This document shows positions 26,801-35,270 of a DNA stretch of 64,000 nucleotides, one piece after another. The position numbers were made by a program, and so were the translations under genes. The stretch is taken from NCBI GenBank assembly GCA_964571235.1, contig CAZNAI010000001.1, forward strand, positions 124,001 through 188,000, in the 5' to 3' direction. How positions within the stretch are numbered: position 1 is the first letter of the stretch; each line of letters starts with the position of its first letter. The notes beneath the pieces are model-generated. The model had not been told where the DNA came from, ran no database searches, and saw only the letters and a list, made by a program, of their open reading frames with translations. Source of the DNA: JACRAV01 sp964571235 (GTDB lineage: Bacteria > Zixibacteria > MSB-5A5 > GN15 > FEB-12).

Positions 26801-27930
26801 TCGATAAGCGGCGAGTATTGACCGGCGTCGTGCGTGTGGTACGTGCCGTGATTGTGCCCCATCTCGTGAGCGAAGACGTTGATATCCCAATTGCCATTGT
26901 CGGGACTGTGCACCGGCGCGGCGAATGAACCGTTGATATATCCGTCGATCCCGTATGCCTGACCATCGCAGGTACTCGAAATATACGCCACCCCCGCGTA
27001 GCTGGGGAGATCGCGTTTGCCGGAGAGAAGGTGAATGATATTCAGACCGGTTGTGTCGTAATGGGTCTGCCAGTACGAGCGAAACTGCCCCAGATCGTAC
27101 GGGCCAAATGGCTCGCCGCCTGACGGCCAGAGCCGGGCGAACGCAAGCGCCAGGCGAATATCCAAATCGCGAACGTAAATTGCGCTGATAGCTCCCAGCA
27201 ACTGGACCACATAGTCACGGGCGGCAAGTGTGTTGGGGAAGAGATTTACAAACGCCTGATCCCCCTCTATCCCGATTCGCTGTAATTTCGCACCCTGATA
27301 TGTGAACGGGTACCTAAGGGCGGCCCGTTTCATCGATTCAATAATGCTCTGCTCAGCCTCGACTCCGCAAAATGGAACATCCGGCCAAGCGCCGGCGGTG
27401 ACCTGCCGAACGGTAAGATAGGAATTACCATCGGCGGTAGATCCAGTTCGGGTCGACATGACATAGTCGAAACCACTCTCATCGTCGATCCAGCCGTTAA
27501 TCATCCCCTCAGATGAAATTGAGAGATACGCAAAGGACCCAGAGAGACCTTCAACATCTCCTTTGAAAAGTTGAACCCTTGAGGGGTCCATTGAAACGTC
27601 GCCATTGGGACTGCCGATTACAAAACGAGCGTCCGGAGTGACAACATCGAATCGCTCCAAGTTCAGCCTAACCTTTTTCTGTTGCGAAAGAGGTACATCC
27701 AGTACCTGCCTTATTGGTCCGGCTTGCATTTCCTTGTACATGCTCGGCTGTACGGCCACGCGAAGACTGGCGTCATCGACAACTTCCACTTGTTCCGCAA
27801 ATGGGCGGACAATCGCTGAAGTTTGCGCACTGGAGGACTGAGTTCCTGTTGAGTTAGTACCCCAAACCGAGCCGGAGATAAAAAGCAGGGCCGCAAGCAT
27901 TGGCCGTACATATGAAGATTCGGATTTCAC
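23803..27930 (-). CDS. Giant secreted metzincin protease with NHL, TSP3 and dockerin-like modules
   Basis: A 1375-residue exported protein. Domains in order: a signal peptide (ending about SGSVWG), a roughly 200-residue propeptide-like region, a reprolysin-type zinc protease with HEMGHNHGTYH and the Met-turn GTIMSYCH, a run of Ca-binding DCNGN...D repeats, an NHL-type beta-propeller (GPDGNLYVTSDGN, LPSGDLLVCSF), five or six thrombospondin type 3 repeats (DADGDGVGDVCDNCP), a large C-terminal domain, and a Cys-rich tail with two DIADLS...IDYLYISF dockerin-like repeats. It probably degrades protein outside the cell or at its surface, stabilised by calcium. I chose a GTG at 27928-27930, preceded by GGGAGG six bases upstream; the longer frame has no ribosome site. 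Confidence 0.88.
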   Translation of the reverse strand: MKSESSYVRPMLAALLFISGSVWGTNSTGTQSSSAQTSAIVRPFAEQVEVVDDASLRVAVQPSMYKEMQAGPIRQVLDVPLSQQKKVRLNLERFDVVTPDARFVIGSPNGDVSMDPSRVQLFKGDVEGLSGSFAYLSISSEGMINGWIDDESGFDYVMSTRTGSTADGNSYLTVRQVTAGAWPDVPFCGVEAEQSIIESMKRAALRYPFTYQGAKLQRIGIEGDQAFVNLFPNTLAARDYVVQLLGAISAIYVRDLDIRLALAFARLWPSGGEPFGPYDLGQFRSYWQTHYDTTGLNIIHLLSGKRDLPSYAGVAYISSTCDGQAYGIDGYINGSFAAPVHSPDNGNWDINVFAHEMGHNHGTYHTHDAGQYSPLIDNCGGGVASRGTIMSYCHTLAGYQRNIDLHFHRRVEQLVTSIIDATTCHPYDCNGNNRNDSIDIVLGFSFDINGDKVPDECQDCNGNSILDPVDILNGAPDVDGNGILDACEDDCNGNSSPDRYETWNGFATDDDGNNRPDECDPDCNGNLILDFNEINANMALDIDRDGRIDACQDCNSNAVIDFIDLAYENDLFVCDPSSVTIRDFNVLSGVQARTIGGFASAPVDATTAVDGNVYSVCPASGLVVKTVPATGINSTVLGGLTTPNAICTGTGSSDLYIAEQSGNRIRKITSAGGAIWTTNLIAPHTSPTGMVIGPDGNLYVTSDGNEAVYKYNATTGALIGNFVTPGSGGLSDPRGLMFLPSGDLLVCSFTNNRILQYNGVTGAFVAQWNDVYTSTGPYGIKRGPNGNIFVSTQVGSQFRVLEYLTSGRNYRPFVRGAGVLTSIAGITFLPTSALDLNQDYIPDVCQGGDLDGDGVPDFADNCPTTPNPAQTDTDGDGTGDVCDNCQFVSNPDQRDVDADGVGDVCDNCPAVSNVSQVDADGDGRGDVCDNCPGLSNPTQVDADGDGAGDLCDACPNDLNNDADGDGFCGDVDNCPSVANPGQEDTDNDGFGDACQPETFDTVYTNCTKLVVSSRATFGNNGNAGVGGTMDYLDGGDCTNTYLYDGSVMIIDASSPTKSITHGLHGFDQFQRVIGGSPTVPTLDSGAFDVYRSGAMKTSNGKVMVEKIWYAPIQADTCAFVIQCLKLYSADGFSHPNLMISEVVDWDIPAASGSNNTGGFDAATRLVYQRGTGTGCIDNTRRYGGLAVIGSGSSGNCVDTTTNPYSGVTQANTSYLFGPGGPDPDQMYTLAGTPGYSVLGSSTDQFSLLTYTHDTTLGATDTMYFYTAVTSVRNGATTSVIANNARQAKKWLVNHLRPICTGSCCVGLTGNVDCDPGNNVDIADLSRIIDYLYISFVPLCCTAEANCDGSGGIDISDLSALIDYLYISFTPLAPCQ

Positions 27931-28107
27931 CGTACACCTCCCGAATACTAAATTGACATCTCGTTCATATTGCAAAGCGGGCCGCAAGTTGAAGTAAGTG
28001 CGGAGACTATGGGCCCTGTCGACTGCCATAAAATACTCCCAATACGGCTTTTCAACAAGCGCAAAAAGCGCTGAAGCAATGAATGCAGGTCAAGAAGCCA
28101 CGACGAA

Positions 28108-28142
28108 AAGCAGGCTGTCTTAAGGGGTAAGACAGCCTGCTT
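28108..28142 (-). terminator. Terminator hairpin after FG-GAP protein 1 (copy of 33105-33139)
   Basis: A perfect 14-bp stem (AAGCAGGCTGTCTT / AAGACAGCCTGCTT) with a seven-base loop, followed on the minus strand by TTTT. It is 22 bases after the stop codon. Nearly the same 35-base hairpin and flanks recur after the third FG-GAP gene, so the 3' end of these genes was duplicated together with the coding region. Confidence 0.8.
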
Positions 28143-28163
28143 GTCCTATGGAAGGAACAGACA

Positions 28164-30011
28164 CTACTGACACGAAGATGGTGGAGTGAACGAGATGTAC
28201 AAATAATCTATCAGCGCCGACAGATCGGCGATATCGATTCCACCAGTTATGTCGCCATCGACGTTGGCTGACTTGGGACAACAGAGAGGCGAGAATGTGA
28301 TATACAGATAGTCGATCAGGGCAGAAAGATCGGCGATGTCGGTGCCATTGCCGGGGTCGCAGTCAACATTGCCGGTCAGACCAACACAACAACAGGCGTC
28401 GCCGATTCCATCATTGTCGCTGTCCTGTTGCCCGGGATTGGCAAACGAGGGACAGTTATCCAGACAGGCGATACCGTCGCCATCGGAGTCGTCGCAGTCT
28501 TCGACTGCAATTTTCTGATCAATCGCCACATTGGTGAGTGTTCGGACAAATCCCGAGGGCCACTGCACAACGATTGAATCGACCAAGGTGGCATTGCCCA
28601 GGCCAAAGTGTTGAATCAAATTGGTGGAGAAGAACCCGGTATTGGAAGAAACCACCCGTGTTTGCCAGACCGGTGATCCGCCGATGGTGGCTTTGACTCT
28701 TACTTTGGCGCCAATTCCTGATCGGTTGTTGCCATTGTACCCGACGCAATTGATTTCCAACCAGTGATTGGCGTTGCCGGAATTTTTGTAGATGCGGTTG
28801 CGTGAGCCGGGAGAAAAGTATCCGTAGGTGACAAACAGATCCAGGTCGCCATCTTCGTCATAGTCTCCCCACGAGGCGCCGTGCGAGGCATACCCCGCGA
28901 CAGGAACGATAGCGACAGCGGCGGTAATGTCAGTAAATGTCCCGTCGCTGTTGTTTCTATATAACTTGTTATCTGCGCTGGTTTGCTCGGTCGTGAAAAT
29001 ATCCAGATCGCCATCGTTGTCGTAATCACCCCAGGTGGCGCCGGTTGAGACGGCGGCGGCGGTAATCAAAGTGCCAGTGGCGGGGTTTGTGACTTTGACG
29101 AAATTACCCGGAGAAATTGCGTGATAGAGCAGATTTGCCTTAGCGCCGGCTATGCCTCCCCATGTTGTGAGATAGAGATCGAGCAAGCCGTCGTTGTCAT
29201 AGTCTCCCCACGCCGGATAGAGACAGTCGGAGCTGTCTTGTGTTAGTCCGCTCAGTGTATCGGCAACAAATGTCGCGACCGATGTCTCTGCGAGTTGATT
29301 GCGAAAGAGGATGTCGTTTTCTGTAGCGACTGGCGCACCTGTTGGCGCAAAGAGATCCAAGTCACCGTCGGAATCGAAATCAACCCACGACACATACGCA
29401 TAGTTGTGTGGTGTGGTCACCAACGGTCCGGAGATCACCTTGGAAAAGGCTCCTCCCCCTTGATTGTGATATAGCTCCAGTGATGATCCAGTGACGGGGC
29501 CAAGTACATCTCGAGCGCAGATTGCCAAATCGAGATTTCCATCGTTGTCATAATCCCCCCAATCGGCCGCGTAATATTGGCCCGTTGAAGTAACCATAGG
29601 GCCGACGTTGGGCTTATTAAAAGCCCCTCCCCCGAGGCCGTGGTACAAGATATTGTTCGATCCGGGATTGCAAAGCAAAACGTCCAGCCGGCCGTCGTTG
29701 TCGTAGTCTCCCCAGGCTTGCCCCGCAGTCGAAGTTAGATCGGTCGCCAATGGCGCGAGACCCCAAACCGACAATAGACCGGGGCCGGAGTTGGTGTAAA
29801 CGTGATTGACAGCCGGCGCAGAGAATACGGCGGTGGTCACAAACAGATCGAGCAGACCGTCCTGATTGAGGTCGACCCAGCTACATCCCTGGCTCAGCGG
29901 GCCGGCATTGAGAGTCACGCCGGAATCTACCGTGAACGTTTGACCGCTCACCGGCTTATGAGATGCGAATGCCGATATGGCTGTTATAAGACAAATCAAT
30001 CGTATTCCCAT
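28164..30011 (-). CDS. Secreted FG-GAP/ASPIC-UnbV protein with dockerin-like tail (1)
   Basis: A 615-residue exported protein. After a signal peptide (MGIRLICLITAISAFASHKP) there are about seven FG-GAP/VCBS-type repeats built on WGDYDNDGDLDLF, which bind calcium and form a beta-propeller. Then follows an ASPIC/UnbV domain (NHWLEINCVG...GIGAKVRVKAT...QHFGLGNA), one TSP3-like DSDGDGIACLDNCP repeat, and the Cys-rich dockerin-like tail starting CCCVGLTGNVDCDP. Such proteins are usually surface adhesins or matrix components. The ATG at 30009-30011 was chosen because the signal peptide starts there and AAGGA lies upstream. One of three paralogues in tandem. Confidence 0.85.
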   Translation of the reverse strand: MGIRLICLITAISAFASHKPVSGQTFTVDSGVTLNAGPLSQGCSWVDLNQDGLLDLFVTTAVFSAPAVNHVYTNSGPGLLSVWGLAPLATDLTSTAGQAWGDYDNDGRLDVLLCNPGSNNILYHGLGGGAFNKPNVGPMVTSTGQYYAADWGDYDNDGNLDLAICARDVLGPVTGSSLELYHNQGGGAFSKVISGPLVTTPHNYAYVSWVDFDSDGDLDLFAPTGAPVATENDILFRNQLAETSVATFVADTLSGLTQDSSDCLYPAWGDYDNDGLLDLYLTTWGGIAGAKANLLYHAISPGNFVKVTNPATGTLITAAAVSTGATWGDYDNDGDLDIFTTEQTSADNKLYRNNSDGTFTDITAAVAIVPVAGYASHGASWGDYDEDGDLDLFVTYGYFSPGSRNRIYKNSGNANHWLEINCVGYNGNNRSGIGAKVRVKATIGGSPVWQTRVVSSNTGFFSTNLIQHFGLGNATLVDSIVVQWPSGFVRTLTNVAIDQKIAVEDCDDSDGDGIACLDNCPSFANPGQQDSDNDGIGDACCCVGLTGNVDCDPGNGTDIADLSALIDYLYITFSPLCCPKSANVDGDITGGIDIADLSALIDYLYISFTPPSSCQ

Positions 30012-30157
30012 GAGAGGTATCCTTACTATCGCTTTCCGTGAGGGTGGGTAACTGCCAGAATATACGTGCCATCTCGGCAATGGTTACACATGTCAGCGCA
30101 AGCGGCACTTCTGTTTCGCCAATAGCACTTGCGTCTCCGGTTGCCAATCTCTCTGAG

Positions 30158-31960
30158 CTACTGACATCCCGCTGGAGGCGTAAACGAGATATACAGGTAG
30201 TCGATCAGCGCCGATAAGTCCGCGATATCGATCCCCCCGCCATCGTCGCCGTCGACATTCCCCGCTTTGGGACAACAGAGTGGCGAAAACGTGATGTACA
30301 GATAGTCGATCAGGGCTGAAAGATCGGCGATGTCGGTGCCATTGCCGGGATCGCAGTCGACATTGCCGGTTAAGCCGACGCAACAACAGGCGTCGCCGAT
30401 TCCATCGTGGTTGGAGTCAGACTGGTCGGCATTGGCAACCGATGAACAATTGTCGCCGCACCCTATCCCGTCACCATCGGTATCAGCGCATTCTTGATAT
30501 ATAGCGAACTGGTCAGCCGGTACGCTTTTGTAATAATCTGTCATGCCGGACGGCCAGCGAATCAGCACCGAGTCAACGACCGTTGCATTGCCAAGTCCAA
30601 AATGCGCGTGCAGGCCATTTAGGCCAAACCCAGTCGGACTATTCAGTTCTCTCAATTGCCATGTGGGCGTGCCGTTGATAGTCGCGAAGATCGACACACG
30701 AGCGCCGTTGCCGTCGCGGGGAGATTTGACGCCCTCACAAGCAATATCGAGCCAGTGATTGGCGTTGCCATCGTTTAGATACAAGGCGTTGTCCTGGTTT
30801 TCGTTGAGATTGCGGGCGCAGACAAGGTCAAGGTCGCCATCACGATCAATATCGCCGGCGGCAAAACCATGTGTCCACCCGCTATCATTTACCACCGGAC
30901 CACTCAATTCGCGCACGAAAACTCCGCCGCCGGTATTGTAGTAGAGGCGATTGGTGAGTTGCCCCGCTTGAAACCCAACCGTGACAAAGAGATCAAGATC
31001 ACCGTCGTTGTCAAAGTCGAATAACCCAATTGAGTTGGACCAGGCGCCGTCGGTTACTTGCGGTCCACTCGTCACTCTGGTGAATGTGCTGTTGCCGTTG
31101 TTCAGATATTCAAACTCGTTTTGGCCATTGGAATTGGAAACGAAGAGATCAAGATCGCGGTCGTTATCGATATCCCCCCAAACACACCGAATCGAGATAC
31201 CGACATCGGTAGTAAACGGCGAAGCAGAAATTCGAGTGAATCCTGACACGCCGTCGTTTCGGTAAAGGGCGTTTGGCTGATTGATGTTGGTCACGAATAC
31301 ATCCTGATCGCCATCACTATCATAATCAGCCCAACCCAGACCGTGGGACCTGTCGGCGTCGGTGGTAATCGGCGGAGAGGCTACTTTGGTGAATCCACCT
31401 CCCGAATCGGCATGGAAGAGCAGTTTGGCAAGCGGCGTGGAGAATCCGACCGCTACCAAAAGATCAAGGCGACCGTCCCGGTCGTAGTCGCTCCAGGCGG
31501 CGCAGTCGCTCCAGTTGGTATCGGCCACAATCGGCAGAGATGCGTCGCGGACAAACGTGCCGTCGCCGTTGTTAACGAAGAACAGGTCCTTCTGACCAAC
31601 CCAGGTTGTCACATAGCAATCCAGATCGCCGTCGTTGTCGTAGTCCCCCCAACCACTTCCATCCGAGGAGGCCGGGAGACTACAGATAGTGTCTCCCAGC
31701 ACTTTGGTGAAAGTGCCGTCCCCGTTGTTCCTGTAAAGAAAGTTGACGGGGTCAGCGCCCGAGGTCGGACGGCCATTTCCCACAAAGATGTCAGGGTATC
31801 CGTCATGGTCGATATCGACAAAGTTGACACTGCGAGAATTGCCGCCGTCGGTTACCACCTGCCCCGTTGTGACCTTGGTAAAGGTCACCGCCTGGGACGA
31901 GCCAACTGCAATTAGGCAGAATTGAACGAGTATGCCAGGTAATTTGATCGAAGTTTTCAT
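30158..31960 (-). CDS. Secreted FG-GAP/ASPIC-UnbV protein with dockerin-like tail (2)
   Basis: A 600-residue paralogue with the same plan: signal peptide (KTSIKLPGILVQFCLIAVGS), a first unit TFTKVTTGQVVTDGGNSRSV, about seven repeats of WGDYDNDGDLD or DFDNDGDLDLFVTV type, an ASPIC/UnbV domain (NHWLDIACEG...HFGLGNATVVDSVLIRWPSG), a short TSP3-like DTDGDGIGCGDNCS, and the CCCVGLTGNVDCDP tail. The start at 31958-31960 is set by the signal peptide and a GAGGAG upstream; the open frame runs much further upstream over the divergent LytTR gene region without support. Head-to-head with a LytTR regulator that may control it. Confidence 0.85.
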   Translation of the reverse strand: MKTSIKLPGILVQFCLIAVGSSQAVTFTKVTTGQVVTDGGNSRSVNFVDIDHDGYPDIFVGNGRPTSGADPVNFLYRNNGDGTFTKVLGDTICSLPASSDGSGWGDYDNDGDLDCYVTTWVGQKDLFFVNNGDGTFVRDASLPIVADTNWSDCAAWSDYDRDGRLDLLVAVGFSTPLAKLLFHADSGGGFTKVASPPITTDADRSHGLGWADYDSDGDQDVFVTNINQPNALYRNDGVSGFTRISASPFTTDVGISIRCVWGDIDNDRDLDLFVSNSNGQNEFEYLNNGNSTFTRVTSGPQVTDGAWSNSIGLFDFDNDGDLDLFVTVGFQAGQLTNRLYYNTGGGVFVRELSGPVVNDSGWTHGFAAGDIDRDGDLDLVCARNLNENQDNALYLNDGNANHWLDIACEGVKSPRDGNGARVSIFATINGTPTWQLRELNSPTGFGLNGLHAHFGLGNATVVDSVLIRWPSGMTDYYKSVPADQFAIYQECADTDGDGIGCGDNCSSVANADQSDSNHDGIGDACCCVGLTGNVDCDPGNGTDIADLSALIDYLYITFSPLCCPKAGNVDGDDGGGIDIADLSALIDYLYISFTPPAGCQ

Positions 31961-32176
31961 ACCAGTATGTCTCCTCTGTGTGCCGCTCATGACCGATCGT
32001 GTCTCCAAATTACGGCCCGGCGGCAATTTCGTGGATCGGAATGGGGCGAATGGCCGAAATTGAGGGGCAAGCGGCATGATTGGAAGGGACGAAGGCATTA
32101 CCTTTGTCGGTCGGAAATTGCTAATGGGCCCATTGAGACGTATACTGGAAAATTCCCCGGTGGAAAGCTTGACGAT

Positions 32177-33082
32177 ATGAGCACGAGTGCTTCGCCCCAA
32201 AAGATGTCGGTCCGATGGACATTCCTGCTCCTTGGCTGGGGTCTGGCCGCGGTGGCCTGGGGGACCTACTTCTATTTACAACAGCAACGGCCAACGACTG
32301 ACGATACCGGGTTCGTTCGGTTTCTGGTCGCCGGCGGAGTGGTCTTTTCGTTCTGGCTAGTGGCGGTGCCGATTGTCGGCCGGCTGGCAATGAGACTACC
32401 CATCACCGGCCCCGCAGTCCGTAGAAATATCGCAATTCACTTCCTGTTAGCGCCGCTGGCTTTTGTGGTACACATGGGGTGGCTATCGTTGGTCGCTCCT
32501 GCCACATTTTCGCTTCTGGGCTGGGATACGTGGTCGGATTACTGGGCGAGAGTGAGTCTCTCTGGCTTCCTGTTTAATATCCGTGGACCAGTCGACATCG
32601 TAATCTACTGGGCGACCATCTTCGGATTTGAGGCAGTGGAGAACCATCGGCGATTCAAAGAACGGGATGTTGAGGCCAGCCGATTAGCGTCGGAGATAGA
32701 CCGTCTGCAACTGGATCAATCGAAAAGCGGCCGTACTCAACAAGAGGCGATCACGCGAATCCCAATCAAGTCGGCTGATAAATCTCTACTCATCGATGTT
32801 GTTGAGATCGATTGGATCGAAGCGGCCGATTCATATGTTATCATACATGTCGGGACCAAGCGGCACCTGATACGGGAGAGTATGAAGTGGTTTGAAACGA
32901 ACTTGGATTCGAAGTTGTTCTTTCGTGCTCATAGACAGGCAATTGTCAATGTTGCCAGAGTGAAGGAAATTCAGGTAGGCGCTGACACTGACTTCATACT
33001 GGTCCTATCAAATGGCTCACGGGTACCGCTCAGCAGACGCCGACGTCGCGACTTTGAGCAACTCCTCGGCCGACCAATCTGA
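32177..33082 (+). CDS. Membrane-anchored LytTR transcription regulator
   Basis: A 301-residue protein with about four N-terminal membrane helices (WTFLLLGWGLAAVAWGTYFY, FLVAGGVVFSFWLVAVPIV, FLLAPLAFVVHMGWLSLV and a fourth near residue 150), a coiled linker, and a C-terminal LytTR DNA-binding domain from about residue 195 (VVEIDWIEAADSYVIIH, FFRAHRQAIVNVARVKEI). LytTR domains bind promoter direct repeats; a membrane-tethered version without a receiver may sense an envelope signal directly. The ATG at 32177 was chosen because the membrane region begins soon after; ribosome site is weak. Divergent from FG-GAP gene 2 and convergent with FG-GAP gene 3. Confidence 0.82.
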   Translation: MSTSASPQKMSVRWTFLLLGWGLAAVAWGTYFYLQQQRPTTDDTGFVRFLVAGGVVFSFWLVAVPIVGRLAMRLPITGPAVRRNIAIHFLLAPLAFVVHMGWLSLVAPATFSLLGWDTWSDYWARVSLSGFLFNIRGPVDIVIYWATIFGFEAVENHRRFKERDVEASRLASEIDRLQLDQSKSGRTQQEAITRIPIKSADKSLLIDVVEIDWIEAADSYVIIHVGTKRHLIRESMKWFETNLDSKLFFRAHRQAIVNVARVKEIQVGADTDFILVLSNGSRVPLSRRRRRDFEQLLGRPI

Positions 33083-33104
33083 TCATTTCCAGGATAGAGG
33101 CGAA

Positions 33105-33139
33105 AAGCAGGCCGTCTTAAGGGGTAAGACAGCCTGCTT
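33105..33139 (-). terminator. Terminator hairpin after FG-GAP protein 3 (copy of 28108-28142)
   Basis: Same stem-loop as at 28108-28142, with one mismatch in the stem (C opposite A) and the same seven-base loop AAGGGGT. On the minus strand it ends in TTTTCG. It also lies just 22 bases beyond the stop of the convergent LytTR gene and could stop transcripts from both sides. Confidence 0.75.
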
Positions 33140-33160
33140 GTCCTGTGGAAGGAACAGATA

Positions 33161-35104
33161 CTACTGACACGAAAATGGAGGAGTGAACGAGATATACAAA
33201 TAATCAATCAGTGCCGACAAATCGGCGATATCGATACCGCCAGTGATATCACCATCGACATTCGCCGATTTGGTACAGCACAATGGCAAGAACGTAATGT
33301 ACAGATAGTCGATCAGGGCAGAAAGGTCGGCGATATCGGTGCCATTGCCGGGGTCGCAGTCGACATTGCCGGTAAGACCGACACAGCAACAAGCGTCGCC
33401 GATTCCATCATTGTTGCTGTCCTGTTGTCGGGAGTTGGCGGTCGAGGGACAGTTGTCACAGAGATTTCCTACACCATCATTGTCGTCATCCGCTTGATTG
33501 GTATTAGCAATCGCCGAGCAATTGTCACAGGCGTCGCCGACACCGTCGCCGTCGGTATCGAGCTGATTGGCATTGGCGACATTCATGCAGTTGTCCAGAC
33601 AGTAGACCTGGTCGCCGTCGGTATCCGGATCGACACATTCGACAATCTGCAATATCTGATCGGGGGTCACATTTTCAAGTACGGTAATTATCCCGGACGG
33701 CCAGTTCACAACTACCGAGTCAATTACGGTTGCGTCTCCCAATCCGAAATGCGGATCCATCTGATTTTGACCCGAATATCCCGACTGGCTGGTCACTTCG
33801 CGCATCTGCCAGCGCGGCAATCCACCGATGGTTGCCTTGAGTGTAACTCTGGCGCCAATGGCCGACCAGTTGCTTGCCAGCCCAACCAGCTTAAGGGTTA
33901 TCCAGTGATTGCTGTTCCCGTCGTTGGTGTAGAGCGCTTCGTTTTCGCTCGCGCTAAAGCACTTAGCTACTGCCAGATCCAGGTCGCCATCATTGTCGAT
34001 ATCACCAAAGGCGCACCCGTATGACCACCCCAAATCCGTAGCCGGTGTGCCGGTGTTGATCTTAGTAAACGTGCCGTCGTTGTTGTTCTCAAACAGGAAG
34101 TTACGCTCGCCCCCGGGATTGCCGAAACCGTTGGTCACATACAAATCCTGGTCGCCATCATTGTCAATATCCCCCCATGCCGAGCCAATCGAGTAGCCGT
34201 TGGAGGTGACCACTGATATTGCGCCAATACTGGTAAATGTCCCGCCGCCATCGTTGCGGTAGAGTTTTTCATTTTGGTTGCCGTGATTGCACACCAATAA
34301 ATCCAGATCAAGATCGTTGTCGTAATCGGCCCAACTTGCGCCGAACGAGATATTCAAATCCGTGACTTGCGGGCCGGTGAGAATCTTTGTAAAAGTCCCG
34401 CCGTCATTTCGATACATACAGTCCGGCTCACTGGCGCCTTCGTTGGCGACAAACAGGTCGGCGTCGCCATCGTTGTCATAGTCCCCCCAAATCCCTACGC
34501 GAGAAGTGTCGGTGTCAGCCGTCGGTGGCACACCCGTCACTTGGTTCATCGTGCCGCCATCATTGCGATAAAGAAAATTGCTAAGTCCAACCGCACTGTT
34601 GCACACGATGAGGTCAACATCGCCGTCGCTGTCGTAATCCCCCCAACTGGCCGATTCAGAATAGCTCGTCGCCGTGGCGATATGGCCCACACCCACACGA
34701 GTGAACGTGCCGTTGCCGTTATTGGTGAAGAATGGGTTGCGAGCTCCCCACCAGGTGGCGACAAAGACATCCAAATCGCCGTCGTTATCGAAGTCGGACC
34801 AGGTGGCGCCGTCGCTCGGGCTTTTCGTTGTAACTAACGTATCACCCAGAATGCGAGTAAAGTTACCCAGACCGTCGTTTTGAAACAGGAAGCTGACTTC
34901 ACCGGGCGGGGCGGGGCCGTTCGTGATGAACAGATCAACATCGCCATCGTTGTCGTAATCAATAAAGTTGGCGCTCCGGGAATCGCCACCGCTGGTGACA
35001 ACCGGCCCGGTAGTTACTTTTGTGAATGTGACTGCTCCCGCGACCGAATAGAGAACGCTTGCGAGAAGCACCGTCGCCAATCCAAGGGTCTTTTGAATCC
35101 TCAT
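33161..35104 (-). CDS. Secreted FG-GAP/ASPIC-UnbV/TSP3 protein with dockerin-like tail (3)
   Basis: A 647-residue paralogue. Signal peptide MRIQKTLGLATVLLASVLYS, a first unit TFTKVTTGPVVTSGGDSRSA, seven or so FG-GAP-like repeats (WSDFDNDGDLDVFVA, WGDYDSDGDVDLIVC), an ASPIC/UnbV domain (NHWITLKLVG...DPHFGLGDATVIDSVVVNWP), three TSP3 repeats (DTDGDGVGDACDNCS), and a tail almost identical to that of paralogue 1. The extra TSP3 repeats are the main difference. The ATG at 35102-35104 begins the signal peptide and follows GAGGACAGG. Upstream, 167 bases separate it from the LytTR two-component genes on the same strand. Confidence 0.85.
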   Translation of the reverse strand: MRIQKTLGLATVLLASVLYSVAGAVTFTKVTTGPVVTSGGDSRSANFIDYDNDGDVDLFITNGPAPPGEVSFLFQNDGLGNFTRILGDTLVTTKSPSDGATWSDFDNDGDLDVFVATWWGARNPFFTNNGNGTFTRVGVGHIATATSYSESASWGDYDSDGDVDLIVCNSAVGLSNFLYRNDGGTMNQVTGVPPTADTDTSRVGIWGDYDNDGDADLFVANEGASEPDCMYRNDGGTFTKILTGPQVTDLNISFGASWADYDNDLDLDLLVCNHGNQNEKLYRNDGGGTFTSIGAISVVTSNGYSIGSAWGDIDNDGDQDLYVTNGFGNPGGERNFLFENNNDGTFTKINTGTPATDLGWSYGCAFGDIDNDGDLDLAVAKCFSASENEALYTNDGNSNHWITLKLVGLASNWSAIGARVTLKATIGGLPRWQMREVTSQSGYSGQNQMDPHFGLGDATVIDSVVVNWPSGIITVLENVTPDQILQIVECVDPDTDGDQVYCLDNCMNVANANQLDTDGDGVGDACDNCSAIANTNQADDDNDGVGNLCDNCPSTANSRQQDSNNDGIGDACCCVGLTGNVDCDPGNGTDIADLSALIDYLYITFLPLCCTKSANVDGDITGGIDIADLSALIDYLYISFTPPFSCQ

Positions 35105-35270
35105 ACCAATACCTGTCCTCAACTGGAGTTACGATTCGAGCGCGGTAACCTATGGAACTCGCGCCTTCTGTTGTCAGAGTAACGAGGATATTGGCAGTTT
35201 GACTAAGCAAATGCGGCGAATCGACACTCCGGTGCAGTGAAGTCGGCCGAAATGCAATATGGGCGGGGGG

